The notes beneath the pieces were generated by a model. It had not been told where the DNA came from, made no database searches, and saw only the letters and a program-made list of their open reading frames with translations. A stretch of 12,246 nt of DNA from NCBI GenBank assembly GCA_034435675.1, contig DAOTWP010000125.1, positions 1 to 12,246 of the forward strand. The letters are read 5' to 3'. A program made the translations under genes and the position numbers. This DNA is from DAOTWP01 sp034435675 (GTDB lineage Bacteria; Chloroflexota; Anaerolineae; Aggregatilineales; Phototrophicaceae). Below are positions 1 through 5,796 of this stretch, piece by piece. The stretch's first letter is position 1. Every line of letters begins with the position of its first letter.

Positions 1-3
1 ACT

Positions 4-112
4 GATAAGCGCCATTATCGCTGAGTAATGGCGCAGGGGGTAAGGTGGCAAGTGCAGGCAGCGGGGAGCGCCATTACTTACCCGCGCAGGGCGCGGCACG
101 ATAAGCGCCTTA
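4..112. repeat. Cluster of GCGCCATTA inverted and direct repeats
   Basis: GCGCCATTA occurs at 9-17 and 68-76, and its exact reverse complement TAATGGCGC lies at 26-34. A related copy, GCGCCTTA, is at 105-112. The first and last copies share a longer direct repeat, GATAAGCGCC, at 4-13 and 100-109. The central arm can pair with 9-17 (9 bp, 8-nt loop) or with 68-80 (13 bp from 22-34, including one G-U), so the two stems are mutually exclusive. All of this is read directly from the sequence. It could be part of an intergenic repeat family, a structured RNA or a remnant of a mobile repeat. The array may continue beyond the left edge. No function is assigned. Confidence 0.55.
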
Positions 113-172
113 GTTGCACTATCGCAGATGACGCACACCTGATGCCGTTAAGTCAAATAGCCGTTCGCCTAT

Positions 173-199
173 TTGGCAGAAGCACGCGAGTGCTGCCAA
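173..199. other. Hairpin with GCGA tetraloop
   Basis: TTGGCAG at 173-179 pairs with CTGCCAA at 193-199. Inside it CAC (183-185) pairs with GTG (190-192) around GCGA (186-189), a GNRA-type loop when read as plus-strand RNA. A three-base bulge, AAG, lies on the left side. There is no T-run on either side, so it does not look like an intrinsic terminator. It lies downstream of the 3' end of the transporter gene, in the gene-free stretch 1-279. Function is unknown. Confidence 0.4.
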
Positions 200-279
200 C
201 AGCAGGTCGCACTCGTGCAGACAATCCGGATAGCATTGGTGCAGATTTGATTTTGTACGAACTTCGCAGTTGGAGCTGA

Positions 280-1089
280 TTATTGCTCCGCGGGTTGCTC
301 GGTAAAACCCAATCTGAACGGATTGAAGTTCGTGTCATAATCGTACACATCCACGCCTTCTGATTTCTTCAAAGCTTGTACGATCAACATCGTCAGTGGA
401 GTGAATACCACCTCAATGCCCACTTTAATTACGTAGTTCGTAATAATCAGCCCGGTCACAATCTCCCACGGAAACACGCCCAGCGCCGCAGCAATGACAA
501 TGAACGTTGTGCTGTCAACTGCCTCACCAACCAATGTGCTGCCAATCGTGCGTGACCATAACCACCTGCCGCTTGTGGCGAGCTTTAGTCGTGCCATGAC
601 ATAACTGTTGCTAAAGCTGCCCATCCAGTAAGCGGCAAGGCTTGCAATCGCCAAACCGGAAACGCCTCCCAGTATGACGGCATATGCCCGCTGCCCGGCA
701 TCGTCCGGCAGCCCAGAGGCACTCAGAAAGTCTCCATACGCTGCATCGTCGCCTGTGTAATTGTACAGTGTCTCACCACTGTATACCTGCCATGACTGTG
801 CACCCGGCAGCACGCCAGCCAGCCATACGAAAACAGCGAACAATGCCATCGCTATAAACCCAAACCAGATCACCCGGCGTGAGCGCTGGTATCCGTAAAC
901 CTCAGTGAGAATATCGCCGAAGATATACGAAATTGGGAACACCAGCGTTCCGGCATCAACGATAAAGGCAAAGTCGCCCACGCGCACACCGAGATCAATA
1001 ATTTTTGCACTGCTCAATAGATTGCTCAGGAGCAGCACGGTGATGAACAATGCCATCACGAAATCTAAATGACGATAGCTTCTTGCCAT
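280..1089 (-). CDS. yhhQ: Queuosine precursor transporter, YhhQ/VUT (DUF165) family
   Basis: This 269-residue, very hydrophobic protein fits the YhhQ family of inner-membrane transporters that import 7-cyano- or 7-aminomethyl-7-deazaguanine for queuosine modification of tRNA. Family hallmarks are FPISYIFGDILTEVYGY (residues 51-67) and the VGEAVDS motif with its flanking GSTLVGEAVDSTTF (183-196). About six membrane segments can be drawn, near residues 10-30, 40-60, 72-95, 135-156, 183-205 and 206-238. It is longer than the E. coli protein (about 220 residues), mainly because of a loop at residues 96-134 and a polar C-terminal tail. The ATG start is preceded by GGTGGG about 7 nt upstream. It is transcribed alone, divergent from the ATPase gene, and no queuosine synthesis genes are in the window. 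The family call is firm; the exact substrate is inferred. Confidence 0.93.
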   Translation of the reverse strand: MARSYRHLDFVMALFITVLLLSNLLSSAKIIDLGVRVGDFAFIVDAGTLVFPISYIFGDILTEVYGYQRSRRVIWFGFIAMALFAVFVWLAGVLPGAQSWQVYSGETLYNYTGDDAAYGDFLSASGLPDDAGQRAYAVILGGVSGLAIASLAAYWMGSFSNSYVMARLKLATSGRWLWSRTIGSTLVGEAVDSTTFIVIAAALGVFPWEIVTGLIITNYVIKVGIEVVFTPLTMLIVQALKKSEGVDVYDYDTNFNPFRLGFTEQPAEQ

Positions 1090-1129
1090 GCAATCCCACC
1101 ATACTTCTCACGGTGCGAACAATACGCGC

Positions 1130-1158
1130 ATTATACAGGCTGGCGTGCGCAATGTCCT
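1130..1158 (-). promoter_or_regulatory. Promoter of the yhhQ-family gene
   Basis: On the minus strand AGGACA (1153-1158) and a perfect TATAAT (1130-1135) are separated by 17 nt. Transcription would start near 1123, giving a leader of only about 34 nt. In that leader, minus-strand CACC (revcomp of 1112-1115) can pair with GGTG (revcomp of 1097-1100), which belongs to the ribosome binding site. No preQ1 riboswitch consensus is evident. Confidence 0.6.
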
Positions 1159-1168
1159 GCCCTCTGTG

Positions 1169-1177
1169 TGTTATAAT
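1169..1177 (+). promoter_or_regulatory. Extended -10 promoter of the ATPase-yigZ unit
   Basis: TGTTATAAT is a perfect extended -10 element (TGn plus TATAAT at 1172-1177). No good -35 box is seen at the proper distance, which is common for extended -10 promoters. Transcription would start near 1184, leaving a leader of about 48 nt before the ATG at 1232. Confidence 0.6.
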
Positions 1178-1231
1178 AGCCCGTTGTGCCGAATGGCGCT
1201 GATTAGCCACTTGACCTGACAGGAAACCACC

Positions 1232-2362
1232 ATGAGGGCATCACGTAAATACCCACTCGAATTCCGCAAAGAAGAAGTCAGCCATGTCATGCAGCGCTGG
1301 CGCGCCGGTGATTCCTGTGCGTTGGTCGGTGTTGGCAGTGTCGGCAAATCGAACCTCTTACAGCATCTCGCGGATGCTGATGTTCAGACGCATTATATGA
1401 AGCTGTCATCACCCGATCAGTTTAGAGCCATCATCATTGATCCCAACATGCTCGGCCCGCTGCCGGACGCAGGTGCAGACCGCGACCAGATACGCTGCTG
1501 GGCAGGATACGAACTGCTCATGCATCGTCTATACACCATGTTTCATCCTTTTGAAATGTTGGGACGTGATGAAGCCAAAGCCTTCTTCGAAACCTATCGA
1601 CTGCTTCAGGACGGCACCAACCCTCTGTATGCCTACATGGCGCTGCGCTATCTTGAGGAAGGTCTCGACTATTTCTTCGAGCGCGGAATCCGTATTGTTT
1701 TCATGTTCGACGAATTTGAAGAATTTCTCAAGCAGCTTCCTATTAAGTTCTTTCACACGCTGCGCGGCTTGCGTGATGCCAACAAAAGCAACCTGAGCTA
1801 CCTGACCTTTACGCGTAAACCGCTGGAAACGCTGACGGAAGAATTCAACATCGATCCGCTGGCGCTTGAACCGTTCACCGAGTTGTTCACCGATAACACC
1901 TATTTTGTCGGACCATACAACGATGCTGATGCGCACTGGATGGTTTATAACCTGATGGAACGCAATCAGCGCACTTACCATGACAGCGTAATCAATCTGC
2001 TGCTGCAAGCCACTGGGCGTTATGCCGGGCTACTGCGCGCGGGCTTTCGCATTCTGGATAACCTTACGCTGACAGACAGCGCGACGATGCCTGTTGAAGC
2101 ATTTGCTACCCAGCTTGCACCTCGTCGGACTATTCGCAGCGAATGTATAACAATCTGGAACAGTTTGAGTGAGTCAGAACGCCACATGCTGCGCGCTGTC
2201 GCCAGCCTGACGCAGATTGAATCCAATGCGCATCTCGAACAGGCGGTATCCGCGCTGGTGCAGAAGCGTCTGCTGCGGATTGATCGCACTAGCGAACGCC
2301 TGACTATCGAGCCGCCGGTGTTTCGCATCTTTGTCGCCAACGACCCCACACAGGAAGTGTGA
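1232..2362 (+). CDS. P-loop ATPase, AAA/STAND-like, with C-terminal winged helix
   Basis: This soluble protein of 376 residues has a Walker A motif, GVGSVGKS, at residues 33-40 and a hydrophobic strand ending in a Walker B-type DE (IVFMFDEFEEF, residues 155-165). A sensor-like segment, LSYLTFTRK, follows at 188-196. LEPFTELF (212-219) resembles the 'L.PF/L.PL' stretch of archaeal-type and STAND ATPases. The last 70 or so residues look like a winged helix (around 305-365), as in Orc/Cdc6-like and STAND proteins. No effector, toxin or nuclease domain is visible, and no substrate can be named. The ATG start has AGGA 7 nt upstream. Its stop overlaps or nearly touches the YigZ gene, so the two are probably co-translated. 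The ATPase assignment is solid; the biological role is unknown. Confidence 0.85.
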   Translation: MRASRKYPLEFRKEEVSHVMQRWRAGDSCALVGVGSVGKSNLLQHLADADVQTHYMKLSSPDQFRAIIIDPNMLGPLPDAGADRDQIRCWAGYELLMHRLYTMFHPFEMLGRDEAKAFFETYRLLQDGTNPLYAYMALRYLEEGLDYFFERGIRIVFMFDEFEEFLKQLPIKFFHTLRGLRDANKSNLSYLTFTRKPLETLTEEFNIDPLALEPFTELFTDNTYFVGPYNDADAHWMVYNLMERNQRTYHDSVINLLLQATGRYAGLLRAGFRILDNLTLTDSATMPVEAFATQLAPRRTIRSECITIWNSLSESERHMLRAVASLTQIESNAHLEQAVSALVQKRLLRIDRTSERLTIEPPVFRIFVANDPTQEV

Positions 2363-2370
2363 TTGCACAT

Positions 2371-2991
2371 ATGTCCCCCGCCTCACGCTATCGCATCCCT
2401 GCTGCACGCCAGCGCACCGAAACTGTCGTCATGAACTCGCGCTTTATCACTACGATTGACCGGGCGTCCCGTGTAGATGACGCCCGCGCCATTCTGGCAG
2501 AGATTCGTCAGGAAATGCCCGATGCGTCGCACCACGTCTATGCCTATCGTGTTGGCTATGACAATAGTGTCGTCGAGGGGATGAGTGATGATGGTGAACC
2601 TTCAGGGACCGCCGGTCCCCCGGTGATGGCAGTCCTGCGCGGTGCGCCTGTCGGCGACATCATCGTAATTGTCACGCGCTACTTTGGGGGTACAAAGCTG
2701 GGAACCGGCGGGTTGGTTCGCGCCTATGGTGATGCTGCGCGCGATGGATTGCGGCAGTTGGTCACAGAAGAAAAGATCGAGAAGCGACTGCTTGGCGTAG
2801 AAATCCCTTACAGCCTCTATGAATTGGTAAAGCGCCTGATTGCGCGCTGCAATGGCAGCATTCAGGACGAAACCTTTGAGGCAGCCATTACCCTGCTGAT
2901 TCTGTTTCCCATCGATTCGGTTGAGGAATTTGTTACGCAGCTGCGCCAGCTAAGCAATGGACAGCTTACACCCGTTGATCTGACCGACTGA
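2371..2991 (+). CDS. yigZ: YigZ/IMPACT family protein (UPF0029 plus DUF1949)
   Basis: The protein has both signatures of the YigZ family: DDGEPSGTAGPP and TRYFGGTKLGTGGLVRAY. The N-terminal two-thirds is the UPF0029/IMPACT domain. The last 65 or so residues fit the small ferredoxin-like DUF1949 domain of bacterial members. The eukaryotic relative IMPACT modulates GCN2 signalling; the bacterial role is not well defined, and a ribosome or nucleic-acid link is only suspected. The ATG at 2371 gives 206 residues, the usual family length, with the typical short lead into MNSRFI. A GTG at 2359, whose GTGA overlaps the ATPase stop, is an alternative start. AGGAAG at 2352-2357 is far from the ATG (13 nt) and too close to the GTG, so coupling to the upstream gene is likely. 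Confidence 0.93.
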   Translation: MSPASRYRIPAARQRTETVVMNSRFITTIDRASRVDDARAILAEIRQEMPDASHHVYAYRVGYDNSVVEGMSDDGEPSGTAGPPVMAVLRGAPVGDIIVIVTRYFGGTKLGTGGLVRAYGDAARDGLRQLVTEEKIEKRLLGVEIPYSLYELVKRLIARCNGSIQDETFEAAITLLILFPIDSVEEFVTQLRQLSNGQLTPVDLTD

Positions 2992-3010
2992 TTGCCTATA
3001 AGAACCAAAC

Positions 3011-3057
3011 GCAGGCAGAGGCGCTGAGATCGACATCTGCCTGCACAGTCGCTTTTT
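3011..3057 (+). terminator. Terminator between convergent genes
   Basis: A perfect 9-bp inverted repeat, GCAGGCAGA (3011-3019) and TCTGCCTGC (3036-3044), is followed after 8 nt by TTTTT (3053-3057). The loop is long (16 nt) and the T-run is not directly at the stem, so efficiency on the plus strand is uncertain. Read on the minus strand, the same stem is followed by GTTTGGTTCTT, so it may also serve the convergent TPR gene. Confidence 0.55.
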
Positions 3058-3071
3058 AAGCTGGGTTGTTA

Positions 3072-5126
3072 TCAGTCTTCACTGTCACCGTCTGATTGCT
3101 GAAGCAGCGCGGCGATTCGCTTTCTGGCGCGGGTCAACGCCGGATGCTGTGGGCTGAACGCCTCGGCGCGTGCCAGGTAGCCTCGCGCGGCTTCCTGTTG
3201 ATCATTCTCGAATAGGTACATCCCTGCCTGTGCCAGCAGTGGCACATAATTGGGATGTGCTGCCAGTCCTTTTTGCAGGTAGTCAAACGCCAGTTCCTCT
3301 TCATCAGCATCCCACAGCAACTGCGCCAGCAGCCCTACAAGATCCGGTGACTCAGGAACAGTTTTATACCCGTCGAGCAAAATCTCAAGTGCTGATTCAG
3401 TGTCAGCGTCATTCAAATAGCCACGTGCCAGCGCAAGGTAGGCGTCGCTGAAGGTCGGTGCACGCGCAATAATGTCTTCAAGGTAATCGAGGTCAGCATT
3501 ACTGACGGTATTCCCGGCGCTCACAATACCACTGATTTCTCCAAACCGTACTTCAAACTCTGGGTCTTCGATGCTAAGCATTAGCTTTTGCACATCCGCC
3601 GCAACATCTTCGTCGCTTGTTAGCGCCAGAACTTCCTCTAGCTGTGCGCGGGCTGCGTCATACGCCTCATCTGTCATGTAAACCACCGCGAGGTTAAGCC
3701 GCAGGTCATAGCGCTGTGGGTTGTGCTCGACAGCAGATTCCAGTATCTCAATAGCTTCCTCGAAATCTGCCAACATATACAACATATCCACAATGTCGCG
3801 CACCTGCTCACCGATCACATCATGTTCGACTAATTGCTCGAACCAGTCCCACAGACGTTCATCTTCGGGTAGACGTGCGATAAGCAGGCTAATACCATCA
3901 TGCAGAATTCGAATATTGGAGTCTTCTTCTTCCTCAAGTGCAAGAGCATAAGCTTCAGCAGCTTCCTGGCTTACCCACTCACGGTCGTAATCATCAGGAT
4001 CAATCAGAATAAATTCACCGATTATCTCACCTTCTTCATAACTCGATGCAATCAGCGTTGCACCGTAGCTGCTGTACAGCAAGGCATTCACTGCATCTGC
4101 TTCAATTGCGCGCTGGAAAACTTCCACCGCCTTGCGATAGCGTTTGCTCTGGCGGTACAAACTGGCAAGTGTCAGCCAGAGGTCAGATTCATCAGGGAGG
4201 GTTTCAATTGCTTTTTCCAGTATTTCATAGGCATAGTCAGGATCGCCTGACTGGTACAGCGTTGGCGCAATAATCAATGCGGGGAGTTCGCTGTCTTCAA
4301 ACCGCGCCAGCACTGCGCCAACCTGAGACATCATTTTATCGCGAACAGGACCAAAGCCTGCCAGCAGTGCGCGGCGGGTGGCATAAACCGCACACCAGGG
4401 TCCAAAATCCCCATTCATTTCCCCGGCAGCGTCCAGCAGCTGCTCATGCGCGTTGATAAGTGCTTCTTTGGTGTACTCCTTGCCCCACAGTGCCAGCATC
4501 AACAGTGCTTCCCAGCGAAACCATTCCTGAATCAATCTTTCAACTCTGGCATCGGGGTCTGCCACAGGGTCGAAACGCGGTTCAGTCTTACGCGGGTTCT
4601 CAGCGCCGAGTCGTTCTGCAAGGGCGGCAGCCGCATCCGGCAGCAGATTAATCAGTGCTGCGATGCTGGGTGCCGTGAATTCAAGTGGCGCATCGTCACT
4701 ACCTTCTGGCGCGTTGTCGTCCTCCAGGTCAAGCCGCAACCTCCACAGCCCGGTATCCTGCTCCAGCGTTCCCCACAGTGCGACATTCTCATCGAGGTCA
4801 TCAACCTGCCAATCGTCCACGCTGAATTGTGACTTCGCCCTATCCCAAATGTAAACATCTGGCGTTCCTTCCAGATGAGCAAACAGTCGGTAAACACGAA
4901 TATCGCGCCAGTACTCCAGCAGCTGAGCGAACACAGCCGCTATCCCCATTGCGGTTTCTGGATGATCATTGCTTACAATGGGCCATAAACCGATCCGCAG
5001 CGGCGGCTTGTCTAACTCGACTGCCTGTGCTAACCGTGATGCATAACCGAAAATTGCGGATGGCACATTGCCGGCATCAACATAGAGTTTATCCAGCATC
5101 ATAAGTTTGCGGGTGAAATCACGCAT
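3072..5126 (-). CDS. Large acidic TPR protein with TolB/FlgO-like N-terminal segment
   Basis: This predicted soluble protein of 684 residues has no signal peptide or membrane segment. Residues about 43-135 read like the TolB-N/FlgO fold: a strand LRIGLWPI, a helix, RVYRLF, and then VALWGTLEQDTGLWRLRLDL. This resemblance is by eye and tentative. Degenerate tetratricopeptide repeats fill much of the rest, for example SDLWLTLASLYRQSKRYRKA, YDLRLNLAVVYMTDEAYDAA, SDAYLALARGYLNDADTESA and PDLVGLLAQLLWDADEEELA. The tail is acidic (SDGDSED). I chose the ATG at 5126 because AGGAG lies 9 nt upstream. A GTG at 5168 would add 14 residues but has no ribosome binding site and sits inside a perfect inverted repeat and near a likely promoter. 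The protein probably acts as a scaffold; its partner is unknown. The receiver gene lies just upstream on the same strand. Confidence 0.85.
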   Translation of the reverse strand: MRDFTRKLMMLDKLYVDAGNVPSAIFGYASRLAQAVELDKPPLRIGLWPIVSNDHPETAMGIAAVFAQLLEYWRDIRVYRLFAHLEGTPDVYIWDRAKSQFSVDDWQVDDLDENVALWGTLEQDTGLWRLRLDLEDDNAPEGSDDAPLEFTAPSIAALINLLPDAAAALAERLGAENPRKTEPRFDPVADPDARVERLIQEWFRWEALLMLALWGKEYTKEALINAHEQLLDAAGEMNGDFGPWCAVYATRRALLAGFGPVRDKMMSQVGAVLARFEDSELPALIIAPTLYQSGDPDYAYEILEKAIETLPDESDLWLTLASLYRQSKRYRKAVEVFQRAIEADAVNALLYSSYGATLIASSYEEGEIIGEFILIDPDDYDREWVSQEAAEAYALALEEEEDSNIRILHDGISLLIARLPEDERLWDWFEQLVEHDVIGEQVRDIVDMLYMLADFEEAIEILESAVEHNPQRYDLRLNLAVVYMTDEAYDAARAQLEEVLALTSDEDVAADVQKLMLSIEDPEFEVRFGEISGIVSAGNTVSNADLDYLEDIIARAPTFSDAYLALARGYLNDADTESALEILLDGYKTVPESPDLVGLLAQLLWDADEEELAFDYLQKGLAAHPNYVPLLAQAGMYLFENDQQEAARGYLARAEAFSPQHPALTRARKRIAALLQQSDGDSED

Positions 5127-5156
5127 CTGCGACGACTCCTGTGTAAACAAAGCATT

Positions 5157-5187
5157 CAGCGCCCTCACTCAATAGTACAGGGCGCTG
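5157..5187 (-). terminator. Perfect inverted repeat between receiver and TPR genes
   Basis: CAGCGCCCT (5157-5165) and AGGGCGCTG (5179-5187) form a perfect 9-bp stem with a 13-nt loop, 53 nt after the receiver stop. On the minus strand the stem is followed by AATGCTTTGTTT, which is only modestly T-rich, so it may be a weak terminator of the receiver transcript. It also brackets the candidate -10 of the TPR gene, so it could instead be an operator. Confidence 0.4.
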
Positions 5188-5199
5188 TTGTGAAGACAA
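5172..5199 (-). promoter_or_regulatory. Possible promoter of the TPR gene
   Basis: On the minus strand TTGTCT (5194-5199) and TACTAT (5172-5177) are 16 nt apart, each matching consensus at four of six positions. Transcription would start near 5165, upstream of the ATG at 5126 but downstream of the GTG at 5168. The -10 lies in the loop of the inverted repeat 5157-5187. Confidence 0.35.
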
Positions 5200-5230
5200 G
5201 TATTGGTAAGGCGTTCATGAACAGCGCGTT

Positions 5231-5248
5231 TCAGGCAGATCAGGCAGA
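5231..5248. repeat. 9-bp tandem duplication spanning the receiver stop codon
   Basis: TCAGGCAGA occurs twice in tandem at 5231-5239 and 5240-5248. On the coding strand each copy reads TCT GCC TGA, that is Ser-Ala-stop, so the gene carries its last two codons and stop twice in a row. Only the upstream stop is used. Confidence 0.8.
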
Positions 5249-5602
5249 ACGGTAAGCATCCAGCAGGTTAATCATCCCACTGATTGATACAGGTTTTGGA
5301 ATATATTCGTTGAAATCACAAGCCTCAAATTGTTCAGGATAACCACTGGGGTCATACGCCGTAATAATAACGACCGGCGTCGCTACGCCCTTCTGCCGCA
5401 GTAGATTAGTCAGTTCCAGACCGTTCATACTGTGGTCGCCCAAATGAACATCAATGAGCACCAGATCCGCCGTGCCGGGTTCGATATCTTGCAGCGCCTG
5501 CTCTGCATCTTCATAGATAATCAGATCATCTTTGCTCATGCTGCAAATGCGCTCAATCAGTGCAGCATTCGATGGGCTGTCTTCAACGTAGACAATACGC
5601 AT
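5240..5602 (-). CDS. Single-domain response regulator (CheY-like receiver)
   Basis: The whole 120-residue protein is one receiver domain with all key residues: the acidic pair E7/D8 (YVEDSP), the phosphoacceptor D51 (VLIDVHLGD), T81 (VVIITAYD) and K103 in YIPKPV. There is no output domain, so signalling would be through protein contact. The ATG at 5602 was chosen because AGGA lies 8 nt upstream. An in-frame GTG at 5626 would add eight residues without a better site. No histidine kinase is in the window, so it may receive phosphate from an unlinked kinase. The TPR gene follows on the same strand after 113 nt and is a possible partner. The last codons and stop lie in a 9-bp tandem duplication (5231-5248). 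Confidence 0.93.
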   Translation of the reverse strand: MRIVYVEDSPSNAALIERICSMSKDDLIIYEDAEQALQDIEPGTADLVLIDVHLGDHSMNGLELTNLLRQKGVATPVVIITAYDPSGYPEQFEACDFNEYIPKPVSISGMINLLDAYRSA

Positions 5603-5649
5603 GGTGAATTTCCTGAAATCCCTCACTTGAATGGTTAGACAACGAATTT

Positions 5650-5658
5650 AGTATAGCA
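5650..5658 (-). promoter_or_regulatory. Extended -10 promoter of the receiver gene
   Basis: On the minus strand TGCTATACT (TGn at 5656-5658, TATACT at 5650-5655) lies 48 nt upstream of the ATG. TTGAAA upstream is only 14 nt from the -10, too close for a good -35 box. The element lies downstream of the terminator of the SH3-protein gene, so the receiver gene starts its own transcript. Confidence 0.5.
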
Positions 5659-5726
5659 TCGCTTCGTATTTTCAAATATGCAAAACTGCTTGCTTATACT
5701 GCGTTTGACCGCCAGACATCCCGTAC

Positions 5727-5758
5727 AAAAGCAACACACCGCTTGCGGCGGTGTGTTG
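5727..5758 (-). terminator. Intrinsic terminator of the SH3-repeat protein gene
   Basis: CAACACACCGC (5732-5742) and GCGGTGTGTTG (5748-5758) form a perfect 11-bp stem with a 5-nt loop. On the minus strand it is followed by CTTTTG (T-run at 5727-5730). It lies 38 nt past the stop codon of the SH3 protein and separates it from the receiver gene. Confidence 0.8.
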
Positions 5759-5796
5759 TTTGGGTAACTTTACGGCTAAGCGTGATGAATTGCTAA

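Noticed and set aside
28..279. Open frame of 83 codons on the plus strand
   Set aside because: It starts inside the repeat cluster, runs through a hairpin, has no good ribosome binding site and no recognisable domain.
1090..1135. preQ1 riboswitch before the queuosine-precursor transporter
   Set aside because: The leader is only about 34 nt and lacks the preQ1 loop and tail consensus; only a 4-bp pairing near the ribosome binding site is seen.
5127..5168. GTG start of the TPR gene at 5168
   Set aside because: There is no ribosome binding site and the codon lies in the loop of a perfect inverted repeat; ATG 5126 has AGGAG at 9 nt.
5213..5222. Perfect 10-bp palindrome GTTCATGAAC downstream of the receiver gene
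   Set aside because: It is short, AT-rich and has no further symmetry or T-run; too weak to call an operator or terminator.
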